Below the pieces are notes generated by a model. It saw only the letters and a list, made by a program, of their open reading frames with translations. It searched no databases and was not told the origin of the DNA. From CAMLHU01 sp039917855 (lineage in GTDB: Bacteria > Gemmatimonadota > Gemmatimonadetes > Gemmatimonadales > GWC2-71-9): DNA of 56,290 nt. The translations under genes and the position numbers were made by a program. Positions 35,396-43,459 of this stretch are shown here, piece by piece (the first letter of the stretch is position 1; each line of letters opens with the position of its first letter). Location of the stretch: positions 1-56,290 of the forward strand of contig JBDSIR010000099.1 in the NCBI GenBank assembly GCA_039917855.1, in the 5' to 3' direction.

Positions 35396-37099
35396 ATGCC
35401 CGCCTTCCGCTCGCCATCCCGCATCGTCCGCCGACTCCTCTGGGCGGCGTTCGGCGTGGTCGTGGTCTGGGGCGGGTGGACCGCGTGGCAGAGATTTCAG
35501 CGGGCCGGGGCGGCGTTCGATCCCGGGATGGTGGAAGCATTCCTCGACACCCGACTCGCCACCCTCACGGACAGCGTCTATCGGGTCCGGATGGGGACGC
35601 TGCATTTCGATGTACTGCGACAGGCGGCGCGGATCGATTCGGTGGTGATCACCACCGACACGGCGCGCAATGGTTGGCTCGTGCATCCCTATCCCGTGAT
35701 CCGCGTGGTGCTGGCCGAGGCGGAAGTGCGGGGGGTGGGCCCAGGGCCCGACGGACGCGGGTTCGTCATCGACGAGATCCGATTCGCCCAGGTGGTCGCT
35801 TCGCTCACCTTCGCGCCCGGGGATGGCGGCGCCCGGGCCCGCGTCGCGGACCAGTTGCCGGCGATCGTTTCGTGGACCGCCCCGGAGCCTGAGGAGGGAT
35901 CCCAGATCGCGGTGACCCGGATCCTCCTGCAAGGGATCTCCGCCACGCTCCACCCGCCGCCGGGCTCCAACGGTCGCGATCAGCACGTCGAACACCTCAG
36001 CGTCGTGCTCGATTCGGTACGGGCCGATCCTCGGCCCGAGAGCGCCCGATTCCCGATCCTGGTACACGACATCCGGGTCCTGTTGTCGGACTTTGCCGGC
36101 GGGTGGGACTCTGCGTCGACGGTCTCGGTGGCCCAGTTCGAGGGGAGCTTCCGTGATTCGACGCTGCGCGCCCTGGGCCTGGGCCTGCATCCCACCAAGT
36201 CCATCGGAGAGGTCCTCCGCCGCAACCGCAAGCGTCGCGACCGGTTCACCGTGACGACCGACTCGGTGACCGCCCACGGCGTGGACTGGCGCACCGCGCT
36301 TCGCGACGGCGCCGTCCCGATCCGCGCCCTCAGGGTCGACGGGGCCGACCTGCTGGTCTACTCGGACCATCGCCTCGCCCGCCGAATATGGACCGGTCCC
36401 CCCAAGCCGATCCTGCAGGAGACCCTCCGCAAGTTCGGCCGCCCGATCATGATCGATACGGTGGAGCTCCGTCGCGCTCGGGTGCGTTACCAGGAGCGCA
36501 CCTCCGGGGGTGACGGCGTGGTGGGCGAGGTCGCGTTCGAGGATATCGACGGGCGATTGACCGGTCTCCGCTGGCGCCCCGATTCGCAGATCGGCGCGGT
36601 CATCGCGCTCAACCTCCGGGCGAAGGCCTGGGGTGCAGGACCGATGTCCCTCACGATCCGGGGACCGGCCGATTCCCCGATCCCCCGGGCGGAGATCGAT
36701 CTCTTCGTTGGTGCCATGCCGCTGAGCGCGGTGAATCAATTCGCCTCCCACGTGGCTCCATTCGAGATCAGCGGTGGAACGCAGGATTCGCTGCGTGCGC
36801 ATGTGTCACTCACCGATGACCACGCGACCGGTGAAGTACGGCCCTATTACCATGACCTGTCGATCCGGGCGCGGGGGGGCTCGGGGGGCTTCTTCCAACG
36901 GCTGGGCCGCAGTGCCAAGACGATGATCGCCAACTCGTTCGTGATCCGGGATGACAACCCCGATCGCGACGGCACCGTGTCGGTGGGTCGGATCGACCGG
37001 GACCGAACAGCTGGGCAGACCTTCTGGCCCTTCATTTGGACGGCCATCCGCGGCGGCCTCGTTCCGGTCGTGGTGGGTCGGGGTGTGGACGAGGAGTGA
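35396..37099 (+). CDS. AsmA-like, membrane-anchored periplasmic protein
   Basis: A 567-residue protein with one N-terminal membrane anchor (LLWAAFGVVVVWGGWTAW, residues about 14-31) and a large extracytoplasmic part. The part is rich in short beta segments with the AsmA/DUF748-like pattern, e.g. VRMGTLHFDVLRQAARIDSVVITT and VNQFASHVAPFEISGGTQDSLRAHVSL. It does not match a well-characterised enzyme. AsmA-like proteins are linked to lipid transport or outer-membrane assembly, so an envelope role is possible. Flanked on both sides by inverted GAGTCTA elements. Confidence 0.5.
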   Translation: MPAFRSPSRIVRRLLWAAFGVVVVWGGWTAWQRFQRAGAAFDPGMVEAFLDTRLATLTDSVYRVRMGTLHFDVLRQAARIDSVVITTDTARNGWLVHPYPVIRVVLAEAEVRGVGPGPDGRGFVIDEIRFAQVVASLTFAPGDGGARARVADQLPAIVSWTAPEPEEGSQIAVTRILLQGISATLHPPPGSNGRDQHVEHLSVVLDSVRADPRPESARFPILVHDIRVLLSDFAGGWDSASTVSVAQFEGSFRDSTLRALGLGLHPTKSIGEVLRRNRKRRDRFTVTTDSVTAHGVDWRTALRDGAVPIRALRVDGADLLVYSDHRLARRIWTGPPKPILQETLRKFGRPIMIDTVELRRARVRYQERTSGGDGVVGEVAFEDIDGRLTGLRWRPDSQIGAVIALNLRAKAWGAGPMSLTIRGPADSPIPRAEIDLFVGAMPLSAVNQFASHVAPFEISGGTQDSLRAHVSLTDDHATGEVRPYYHDLSIRARGGSGGFFQRLGRSAKTMIANSFVIRDDNPDRDGTVSVGRIDRDRTAGQTFWPFIWTAIRGGLVPVVVGRGVDEE

Positions 37100-37108
37100 G
37101 CAGGAGCG

Positions 37109-37234
37109 GAGAGTCGAGAGACTAGAGTCGAGAGCCGAGAGGGCTGCGCGCGGAGTCGACCTCCAGCTGCACCCCTCGCGTCTCGCGTCTCGCGTCTCGC
37201 GACTCGCGACTCGCGACTCTAGACTCTAGACTCT
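37109..37234. repeat. inverted heptamer element, units GAGTCTA/GTCTCGC
   Basis: The forward arm 37109-37142 (GAGAGTC, GAGAGAC, TAGAGTC, GAGAGCC...) faces a longer reverse arm 37176-37234 that holds eight heptamers in series: GTCTCGC x3, GACTCGC x2-3 and GACTCTA x2. The arms are asymmetric in length. The last CTAGACT supplies the -35-like hexamer of the promoter that follows. Confidence 0.9.
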
Positions 37235-37262
37235 GGACGAATGTCTGGCGATAATTGTGGCC
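37227..37262 (+). promoter_or_regulatory. sigma70-like promoter TAGACT-N17-GATAAT
   Basis: TAGACT (37227-37232), a 17-base spacer and GATAAT (37250-37255), inside the 19-base string TCTGGCGATAATTGTGGCC (37244-37262). The same string at the same distance from an identical TAGACT occurs at 39737-39772 before tRNA-Ser(GGA). The TAGACT hexamer is part of the repeat arm. It would give a roughly 160-base leader for the TonB receptor. Confidence 0.65.
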
Positions 37263-37424
37263 GCACCGACGACCGGGGTCGTTCCTCCTATGGGGTCCCT
37301 CGAGGTCCGAGACTTCTCTGGTGCCGCGCTGGCCTTGGCGCGCTTGGCTCCGCCGACCCCTCCTCCCAACATCTGATCCCAGCGTCCCCGCCGGCGGCGT
37401 CCTTCTTTCCCCGCTGAGATCGTC
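37263..37424 (+). other. leader region before the TonB receptor; no gene seen
   Basis: Open frames across this 160-base stretch are short and lack start signals. It contains GCACCGACGACCGGGGTCG, a possible hairpin (CGACC/GGTCG) just after the likely transcription start. No riboswitch family is recognised. Confidence 0.35.
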
Positions 37425-39644
37425 ATGTCGCACTGGTTCGATCACCTGGCCTCAGGCCTGAAGCTTCCGAGTAATGTCCGCCGTCTTGCCTTGGTCGTGG
37501 CGTGCCACACCGCCTTCCTCGTTTCCGCGCTTTCCGCGCAGGCCCCTGCTACCGGCGCGGTGCTCCTTTCCGTGGAGGAGGCCATGGGGCCGGTCGCCGA
37601 GGCCCTGATCCGGGTCGGTGCCCTCGTCGTCACGACCGACGCCGCCGGTCGCGCCCGGCTGACCCTTCCCGCGGGCCGGCAGGCACTGACCATCGCCCGC
37701 ATCGGGTACCTCCCCAAACGAGTCTCGGTCCTGGTGCTCCGGGACGCCGAAGTGCGCGTCACCGTGACCCTCGAGATGGAAATGGTGATGACCGAGGTCG
37801 ACGAGATCACCGTCAGCGCTGCCCGCACCGAGCGTCTGGCCGGGGAGACGCCGATCCGGGTCGAGGTGATCACTCCCGAGGAGGTGGACGAGAAGACCCA
37901 GATGTCTCCCAGCGGCGTCACGATGCTGCTCAACGAAACGCCCGGCGTACGGGTGCAGTCCACCTCGCCCTCGCTCGGCACCGGCGCAGTGCGGATCCTC
38001 GGGTTGCCGGGACAGTACACCGCGATGCTCGCGGACGGTCTGCCGCTCTATGGCGGGGCCTCGAGCTCCATCGGTCCCCTCGACATCTCGCCGGTCGACC
38101 TCTTGAGAGTGGAGGTGATCAAGGGCGCTGCTTCTGCCCTGTACGGAGGCCAGGCGCTGGGTGGGGTCGTGAACCTCGTCTCCAAGCCCCCGACCGGGAG
38201 GAGTGAGTTCCTGGTGAACCGACGGACGTTAGGTGTCACTGATGGTGCGGCCTGGCTCAGTCGCCGGTTCGGCCCCACCCTCGGTGGGTCGTTCCTGATC
38301 TCCGGCACTTCGCAGGCACGCGAGGACGTGGACCGCGATGGCTGGGGGGATCAGGCCCGTGCGGAGCGGTGGGGGGTGCGACCGCGCCTGAACTTCGTGG
38401 ACTCCACGGGAAGGACGCTCTTTGTCACGGTCGGGCACGGGTATGACGCGCGCACGGGTGGTACGATGCCCGGCGCGGTGGCCCCCGATGGCCTGCCGTT
38501 CCGGGAAGCGCTCACGAGCCGGCGCGCCGACATCGGCGTGAGTGGAAAGCTCCCGACCGGCCACGGCGGAAATATGGCGCTCCGCCTGGCCCTGTCGACC
38601 GCGGGTCGCCAACGCACCTTCGGGCCCGGAGCGCGGGAGGACGACCGCATCTCCACCGGCTTCGTCGAGCTCACCCGCTCCACCGTCGATGCCCGCACCG
38701 CCGTGGTGCTCGGCGCCGCGTTGCAGGGGGATGGGTATCACAACGAATTGAATGCTGCGTTCGACCACACCTGGTGGACACCGGGGCTGTTCGTGACCGC
38801 GGAACGGGACGTCGGACCGGTCACGCTGTCGGCGAGCGTCCGCGGCGATCTTCATCCTCAGGCAGGGTCGCGGGTCACTGAACGGCTGGCCCTGCTGGTC
38901 CGCCCCGCCGAGGCGTGGTCGCTTCGGCTCAGCGGTGGCACCGGGTACGCCCCGGCCACTGCCCAGCTCGAGGAGACCGATGCGATCGGGCTCCGGCGGA
39001 TCCGCCCCGCGCCGCAACTGACATTCGAACGAAGCACCGGCGCGACCGTCGATCTCGGCGGACGGGTGGGTGGGGTGGAGCTCCTGATCACCGGGTACGG
39101 GGCGGAGATCCGGAAGGGGGTGCAGCTGGCCGACGCCGGGGACGGGAGCAGCGACGGGGTGCTCGTCAACTCGGCAGGCCCGACCCGCATCGGGGGCGGG
39201 GAGTTTCTCGCCATCCGGCGGTTCCGCGGCGGGAAGCTCCTGGTCAACTATGGAGTCACCTGGGCGACCCGGACCGACGCCGCGACCGGTGCGCGGGAGG
39301 ACGTTCCCCTGCTCCCGCGCCACCGTGCCGGGGTGGATCTGATGCTCGAGCGGCCCGGGGTCTATCGCATCGGAGTCGAAGCGATGGTGTACGGGGTCCA
39401 GATGCTCGACGAGGATCCGTATCTGGCCCGATCGAAGCCATACGTGTATGCGATGTTCCTGGTGATGCGTCAGTTCGGCCGGCTCGAGGTGGTGGCGAAC
39501 TTCGAGAACCTGCTCAATGTCCGTCAGACCGACTTTGCGCCGCTGGTGCGACCGACCCCGATGACCGGAGGTCGGTGGACGGTGGATGCCTGGGCTCCAT
39601 TGGAAGGGTTCATGGCGAACGTTGCCGTGCGGTATCGGTGGTGA
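37425..39644 (+). CDS. TonB-dependent outer-membrane receptor, substrate unknown
   Basis: A 739-residue receptor. The signal peptide ends at VSALSAQ (about residue 39). A carboxypeptidase-regulatory-like domain follows (residues about 45-125, AEALIRVGALVVTTDAAGRARLTLPAGRQ). Then come the plug with NETPGVRVQSTSPSLGTGAVRILG and LLRVEVIKGAASALYGGQALGGVVNLV, and a barrel ending in the aromatic VRYRW. ATG 37425 gives the signal peptide. The N-terminal domain is typical of SusC-like and Gemmatimonadota receptors. Nearby genes give no clue to the ligand. Confidence 0.85.
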   Translation: MSHWFDHLASGLKLPSNVRRLALVVACHTAFLVSALSAQAPATGAVLLSVEEAMGPVAEALIRVGALVVTTDAAGRARLTLPAGRQALTIARIGYLPKRVSVLVLRDAEVRVTVTLEMEMVMTEVDEITVSAARTERLAGETPIRVEVITPEEVDEKTQMSPSGVTMLLNETPGVRVQSTSPSLGTGAVRILGLPGQYTAMLADGLPLYGGASSSIGPLDISPVDLLRVEVIKGAASALYGGQALGGVVNLVSKPPTGRSEFLVNRRTLGVTDGAAWLSRRFGPTLGGSFLISGTSQAREDVDRDGWGDQARAERWGVRPRLNFVDSTGRTLFVTVGHGYDARTGGTMPGAVAPDGLPFREALTSRRADIGVSGKLPTGHGGNMALRLALSTAGRQRTFGPGAREDDRISTGFVELTRSTVDARTAVVLGAALQGDGYHNELNAAFDHTWWTPGLFVTAERDVGPVTLSASVRGDLHPQAGSRVTERLALLVRPAEAWSLRLSGGTGYAPATAQLEETDAIGLRRIRPAPQLTFERSTGATVDLGGRVGGVELLITGYGAEIRKGVQLADAGDGSSDGVLVNSAGPTRIGGGEFLAIRRFRGGKLLVNYGVTWATRTDAATGAREDVPLLPRHRAGVDLMLERPGVYRIGVEAMVYGVQMLDEDPYLARSKPYVYAMFLVMRQFGRLEVVANFENLLNVRQTDFAPLVRPTPMTGGRWTVDAWAPLEGFMANVAVRYRW

Positions 39645-39649
39645 TCAGG

Positions 39650-39746
39650 AGTTGAGAGTTGAGAGTCTAGAGTCTGGAGAGCCGTGGGGTGCAGGTGGTG
39701 ATGTACGCCCGTGCACCACTCCAGTCTCTAGACTCTAGACTCTAAG
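39650..39746. repeat. inverted heptamer element, unit GAGTCTA (after TonB receptor)
   Basis: The forward arm 39650-39680 (GAGTTGA, GAGTTGA, GAGTCTA, GAGTCTG) and reverse arm 39721-39746 (CTCTAGA-type units) flank a GGGGTGCAGGTGG...GTGCACCAC spacer. It starts five bases after the receptor stop. Its reverse arm again contributes the TAGACT hexamer of a downstream promoter. Confidence 0.9.
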
Positions 39747-39772
39747 CTTCCATCTGGCGATAATTGTGGCCC
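39737..39772 (+). promoter_or_regulatory. sigma70-like promoter for tRNA-Ser(GGA)
   Basis: TAGACT (39737-39742), 17 bases, GATAAT (39760-39765), then TTGTGGCC. This repeats the promoter before the TonB receptor exactly in the 19-base core. The tRNA begins 31 bases after the -10 box, past a CCCCGCCGA-CC-TCGGCGGGG hairpin (39771-39790) in the short leader. Confidence 0.7.
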
Positions 39773-39796
39773 CGCCGACCTCGGCGGGGACTTGTT

Positions 39797-39885
39797 GGAC
39801 AGGTGCTCGAGCGGTTTAAGAGGCACGCCTGGAAAGCGTGTAGGCGGTTTACTCCGTCACGAGGGTTCGAATCCCTCCCTGTCCG
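39797..39885 (+). tRNA. tRNA-Ser(GGA)
   Basis: An 89-base class II tRNA. Acceptor GGACAGG/CCTGTCC with discriminator G, anticodon stem CACGC/GCGTG around CTGGAAA (anticodon GGA, reads UCC and UCU), a long variable arm (TAGGCGGTTTACTCCGTC) and the T-loop GTTCGAATCC. The acceptor and T-arm are identical to tRNA-Ser(CGA) at 31329. CCA is not encoded. Confidence 0.95.
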
Positions 39886-39985
39886 TCGTCGTTCCTAGAC
39901 CCTTCCTTTCCATACCGGAGATCCAGTCGAGGGTTGGGCTGCGGCGGCTGCGCCGCCTCGCCCCCCTCCGCCGCTGCGCGGCTCC

Positions 39986-40123
39986 GGGTCGAATCCCTCC
40001 CTGTCCGTGGTAGCTTGGCCGGCCCGGCCGAGAACAAAGACGTGAAAGTCGCCCAAGGCGCTCAAGACCTCCACCGTGGAGATCTCGAGCGCCTTTCGCG
40101 CCTCCAGCGTCTTCGGACTCCCC
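39986..40123 (+). repeat. degenerate tRNA-Ser 3' copy plus trailer module 1
   Basis: GGGTCGAATCCCTCCCTGTCCG at 39986-40007 copies the T-arm and acceptor 3' side of tRNA-Ser. The trailer homologous to that after tRNA-Ser(CGA) follows: GTAGCTTGGCC...GGCCGAGAACAAA, then a terminator stem AAGGCGCTC (40055-40063) with GAGCGCCTT (40087-40095) and CGTCTTCGGACTC. No tRNA 5' half precedes it. Confidence 0.8.
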
Positions 40124-40259
40124 CGGGCCGAATCCCTCCCTGCGTGGCTGTAGCTCGGCCGTCCACGGCCGAGGACAACAGACGCTCTACGCGCTCGAGG
40201 CGCTCAGGAACTCCACGCGGGTTCCGGGCGCCTTTGGCGTCTCCGGCGCCTGTGGACCC
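40124..40259 (+). repeat. degenerate tRNA-Ser 3' copy plus trailer module 2
   Basis: A second, more decayed copy: CGGGCCGAATCCCTCCCTG at 40124-40142, then GTAGCTCGGCC...GGCCGAGGACAAC. A terminator hairpin follows with stem AGGCGC (40198-40203) and GCGCCT (40228-40233), then GCGTCTCCGGCGCC. With the intact tRNA-Ser(CGA) it makes three copies of the same 3'-tRNA-plus-trailer module. Confidence 0.75.
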
Positions 40260-40329
40260 TTGCTGCTCGGGAACCTCCGGAGGGTGCACCGCGTATCATT
40301 AAGACCGCTTCCCCCACCTTCGAGGCCCG

Positions 40330-41247
40330 ATGTCCCGTTTCATTGTCCCCCGCATCGCCCCGTCGGAGATCACCGACGAAAAGCATTTCTGGGATCGCCG
40401 CACCTGGCTCACCAAGGTCGCGGGGGCGATCGGTGCGTCCACACTTATCGGCCAGCGCCTCAGCGCCACAGCGCCCCAGCGCCTCGCCCAAGCGGACACC
40501 CCGACCCCGTATGAAAGCATCACCCACTACAACAATTTCTACGAGTTCTCGACCGACAAGGAAGAGGTCGCGAGCCTGGTGGGGAACTTCCGCAGCACCC
40601 CGTGGACCGTGTCGGTCGAAGGAGAAGTGAAGCGCCCCAAGCGCTACGACCTGGCGGAGCTGCTCCGCGGCCTCCCGGTGGAGGACCGCACCTACCGGCA
40701 TCGCTGTGTCGAGGGGTGGTCGATGTTGATCCCCTGGAACGGGATCCCGCTCGCCGCGATCATCCGCCGCCTGGAGCCCACCAGCCGGGCCAAGTACATC
40801 GAGTTCACGACCTTGCTGGATCCTGCCCAGATGCCGGGCCAGCGGCGCGCCACCCTCCAGTGGCCGTATGTCGAAGCGCTCCGGATCGACGAGGCGATGA
40901 ACCCGCTCGCCCTCCTGATCACCGGGATCTATGGCAAGCCGCTCCTGCCGCAGAACGGGGCGCCGCTGCGGCTGGTGACGCCATGGAAGTACGGCTTCAA
41001 GGGGGCCAAGAGCATCGTCCGGATCCGGTTCGTCGAGCGCCAGCCGGCCACCACCTGGGCGCTCACCGCACCCGATGAGTACGGCTTCTACGCCAACGTG
41101 AATCCCGCCGTGGACCACCCCCGCTGGAGCCAGGCAACGGAGCGTCGTATCGGTCGCTTCGGCCGCCAGCCGACGCTCCCGTTCAATGGATATGGCGCCC
41201 AGGTCGCTTCGCTCTACACGGGGATGGACCTGCGGGTGAATTACTAG
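40330..41247 (+). CDS. msrP: periplasmic methionine sulfoxide reductase, catalytic subunit
   Basis: A molybdenum-cofactor enzyme that repairs oxidised methionines in periplasmic proteins. It has 305 residues, and a twin-arginine signal (RRTWLTKVAGAIGAS) targets it folded to the periplasm. C126 in YRHRCVEGWSM is the expected Mo ligand, and IPWNGIPLAAIIRRLEP follows the family. The signal's C-region (QRLSATAPQRLAQA) is encoded by a perfect four-copy CAGCGCCN octamer array. It overlaps msrQ by one base. Confidence 0.95.
   Translation: MSRFIVPRIAPSEITDEKHFWDRRTWLTKVAGAIGASTLIGQRLSATAPQRLAQADTPTPYESITHYNNFYEFSTDKEEVASLVGNFRSTPWTVSVEGEVKRPKRYDLAELLRGLPVEDRTYRHRCVEGWSMLIPWNGIPLAAIIRRLEPTSRAKYIEFTTLLDPAQMPGQRRATLQWPYVEALRIDEAMNPLALLITGIYGKPLLPQNGAPLRLVTPWKYGFKGAKSIVRIRFVERQPATTWALTAPDEYGFYANVNPAVDHPRWSQATERRIGRFGRQPTLPFNGYGAQVASLYTGMDLRVNY
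40453..40484. repeat. tandem octamer array CAGCGCCN inside msrP
   Basis: Four back-to-back octamers: CAGCGCCT, CAGCGCCA, CAGCGCCC, CAGCGCCT. It lies in the coding sequence of the signal peptide of MsrP. The same unit forms the reverse arm of the element at 16904-16992, also in a signal peptide. I found no complementary forward arm near msrP. Confidence 0.85.
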
Positions 41248-41341
41248 TGGGCAGGTGGGCAGGTGGGCCAGTGGGCCAGAAGGTGATGTGGTGGAGTGTG
41301 TTCCTCCTGGCCCTCTGGCCCGCTGGCCGACTGGCCCTCCG
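41247..41341. repeat. inverted octamer element overlapping the msrQ start, unit GGTGGGCA
   Basis: The forward arm 41247-41283 (GTGGGCA, GGTGGGCA, GGTGGGCCA, GTGGGCCAG) starts at the final G of the msrP stop. The complementary arm 41304-41341 (CTGGCCCT, CTGGCCCG, CTGGCCGA, CTGGCCCT) lies inside msrQ, where it encodes part of its first membrane helix. Confidence 0.8.
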
Positions 41342-41864
41342 CGCTTGGCGCGGTGACCTCGGTCCCGACCCGCTGATCACCCTGGAGCATGGCACCGGTT
41401 TCTGGGCGTTCATGCTCCTGCTGGCCACGCTCAGCATCACCCCGATCCGGCGCCTGAGCGGCTGGAACCCGATCATCAAACTCCGGAAGATGCTCGGCAA
41501 CTGGTGCGCGGCGTACGCAGTGGCACACGTCACCATCTATCTCATCCTCGATCAGGGGCTCGACTGGCCATCGATCTGGGCCGACGCCCTCGATCACAAA
41601 CGGATCTTCCTCGGCCTGGCGGCCTTCCTCATCCTCCTGACACTCTCCGCCACTTCGCCCAACTTCATGGTCCGCCGCCTGGGCCGGCGCTGGGGCCAGA
41701 TCCACCGGGCGATCTACGCCGCCGTGATCCTGGTCGTGATCCACTTCGCCTTGACCCAGAAGCTCGATTGGCGGGAGCCGCTCCTCTGGGGCGGGGTGGT
41801 AGCGCTCCTGCTCGGAGCCCGGGTGTGGTGGGCGGTCTCGAAGGGAAAGCGGAGCCCGGGGTAG
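41247..41864 (+). CDS. msrQ: heme-binding membrane subunit MsrQ
   Basis: Inner-membrane b-type cytochrome that passes electrons from the quinone pool to MsrP. About five to six hydrophobic helices are visible, with family landmarks LITLEHGTGFWAF, PIRRLSG, RKMLGNWCAAYAVAHVTIYL and RRWGQIHRAIYAAVILVVIHF, which hold the heme histidines. The GTG start at 41247 (205 residues) overlaps the msrP stop. ATG 41286 (192 residues) is the better protein start, since the first 13 codons are pure repeat. Confidence 0.92.
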   Translation: MGRWAGGPVGQKVMWWSVFLLALWPAGRLALRAWRGDLGPDPLITLEHGTGFWAFMLLLATLSITPIRRLSGWNPIIKLRKMLGNWCAAYAVAHVTIYLILDQGLDWPSIWADALDHKRIFLGLAAFLILLTLSATSPNFMVRRLGRRWGQIHRAIYAAVILVVIHFALTQKLDWREPLLWGGVVALLLGARVWWAVSKGKRSPG

Positions 41865-41870
41865 GGAGGG

Positions 41871-41913
41871 GTGCGAAGTGCGAGGTGCGATCTTCGCACT
41901 TCGCACTTCGTAC
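41871..41913. repeat. inverted heptamer element, unit GTGCGAA (msrQ-pyrR)
   Basis: The forward arm GTGCGAAGTGCGAGGTGCGA (41871-41890) is followed immediately by the reverse arm 41891-41913 (TTCGCAC units). Six bases after the msrQ stop. Same unit as the padR-glnN element about 9 kb upstream. Confidence 0.85.
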
Positions 41914-41954
41914 CGCTTGAGAAGGGGCCGCCACCCGGCTAACTTCGCCCCTCG

Positions 41955-42500
41955 ATGCCATCCACCACTTCACTCCTGGATACCACGGCCATCGGACGCA
42001 CTTTGGTGCGGATGGCGAGCGAGATCGTTGAGAAGGGCGGGGGGGCGGAAGGACTGGTCCTGGTCGGGATCCAGCGGCGGGGCGTCGAGCTGGCCGAGCG
42101 CCTGGCCAAGCACATCGAGAAGTCCGAGGGGAGCAAGATCCTCCGCGGCAAGCTCGACATCACCCTCTATCGTGACGACCTGCAGACCGTCGGCCCCGTC
42201 CCCGTGGTGGGGGCGACCGAGCTCCCCCTCGACCTGACCGGCCGCACCGTGGTCATCGTCGACGACGTGCTCTACACCGGTCGCACCATCCGCGCCGCCC
42301 TCGACGAGGTCGCGGACTTCGGCCGTCCCCGGCGGATCCTCCTGGCGGTGCTGGTCGACCGCGGCGGCCGCGAGCTCCCCATCCAGCCCGATATCGCCGG
42401 TCTCACCGTCGCGGTCCCCAAGGGACAGACGGTGCGCGTCAGCGTGCAGGAGCGCGACGGCCGGGACGCCGTCGAGCTGGTCCCCAGGGCCGCCTCCTGA
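41955..42500 (+). CDS. pyrR: pyrimidine operon regulator / uracil phosphoribosyltransferase
   Basis: A 181-residue PRTase-fold protein. In Gram-positives it binds pyr mRNA to control attenuation and also has UPRTase activity. The PRPP motif VVIVDDVLYTGRTIRAALDE is clear, and LVGIQRRGVELAERLA and the DITLYRDDL loop are family features. A small stem AGGGGC/GCCCCT (41923-41952) lies before the ATG; whether it is a PyrR target is unknown. It overlaps pyrB (TGATG). Confidence 0.94.
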   Translation: MPSTTSLLDTTAIGRTLVRMASEIVEKGGGAEGLVLVGIQRRGVELAERLAKHIEKSEGSKILRGKLDITLYRDDLQTVGPVPVVGATELPLDLTGRTVVIVDDVLYTGRTIRAALDEVADFGRPRRILLAVLVDRGGRELPIQPDIAGLTVAVPKGQTVRVSVQERDGRDAVELVPRAAS

Positions 42501-43459
42501 TGCCCGCTCCTACCCTTGGTAAGGATCTGGTCGGGCTCGAGCACCTCTCGCGCGAGCAGATCGAGCTCATCCTCGACACCGCGGAGCCGTTCAAGGAGGT
42601 CTCCGAGCGCCAGATCAAGAAGGTGCCGGCGCTCCGCGGCAAGACGGTGGTGAACCTCTTCTTCGAGGCCAGCACCCGGACCCGGATCTCGTTCGAGTTC
42701 GCCGAGAAGCGGCTCAGCGCCGACACGGTGAGCGTGGCCGCGCAGGGGAGCTCGGTGAGCAAGGGCGAAACGCTGGTCGACACCGCCCGGAACCTCGAGG
42801 CGATGCGGATCGATATGGTGGTCATCCGCCACCAGAGCTCGGGTGCGGCCCAGTTCCTGGGGACGCGGATCGCCAGCAACGTCATCAACGCCGGGGATGG
42901 CAAGCACGAGCACCCGACCCAGGCATTGCTCGACATGCTGACGCTGCGCGACAAGTTCGGCAAGATCGAAGGGCTCAAGGTCGCGATCTGCGGCGACGTG
43001 CTCCACAGCAGGGTGGCCCGCTCGAACATCTGGGGGCTCACCAAGCTCGGCGCCAAGGTCGCGGTCTGCGGCCCGCCGACCCTGGTGCCCCGCGAGATCC
43101 GCGAGCTCGGCGTCGAGGTCCTCCCGCGCATCGAGGATGCCATCGCCTGGGCCGACGCCCTCAACATCCTGCGCCTGCAGTTGGAGCGGATGGAGAAGGG
43201 GTACATCCCCTCGCTCCGCGAATACAACCGCGTCTTCGGCGTCACCGTCGAGCGCCTCGAGAAGGCGCCCAAGGACCTCGTGATCATGCACCCGGGACCG
43301 ATGAACCGCGGCGTCGAGATCGACTCCGCCGTGGCCGACGGCCCCCACTCGGTGATCCTGCCGCAGGTGACCAATGGCGTGGCGGTGCGGATGGCGGTGC
43401 TCTATCTCCTGGCCGGCGGCAAGCCCGACTCGGGCGCGGCCCGGGCGGAAGAGCCATGA
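42500..43459 (+). CDS. pyrB: aspartate carbamoyltransferase, catalytic chain
   Basis: Transfers the carbamoyl group to aspartate in de novo pyrimidine synthesis. Its 319 residues include FFEASTRTRISFEFAEKRL (the STRTR carbamoyl-phosphate loop), MVVIRHQSSG, GDGKHEHPTQALLDMLTL, and the C-terminal HPGPMNRGVEI. It overlaps pyrC by four bases. No regulatory pyrI chain is visible. Confidence 0.97.
   Translation: MPAPTLGKDLVGLEHLSREQIELILDTAEPFKEVSERQIKKVPALRGKTVVNLFFEASTRTRISFEFAEKRLSADTVSVAAQGSSVSKGETLVDTARNLEAMRIDMVVIRHQSSGAAQFLGTRIASNVINAGDGKHEHPTQALLDMLTLRDKFGKIEGLKVAICGDVLHSRVARSNIWGLTKLGAKVAVCGPPTLVPREIRELGVEVLPRIEDAIAWADALNILRLQLERMEKGYIPSLREYNRVFGVTVERLEKAPKDLVIMHPGPMNRGVEIDSAVADGPHSVILPQVTNGVAVRMAVLYLLAGGKPDSGAARAEEP

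Noticed and set aside
37122..37445. Minus-strand 107-residue protein before the TonB receptor
   Set aside because: Much of it is translated heptamer array (SLESRVASRESRDARRETRG) and it lacks any recognisable domain or start signal.
39645..40329. Integrated mobile element at tRNA-Ser(GGA)
   Set aside because: tRNA 3' copies are present, but there is no integrase, transposase or foreign-looking gene between them.
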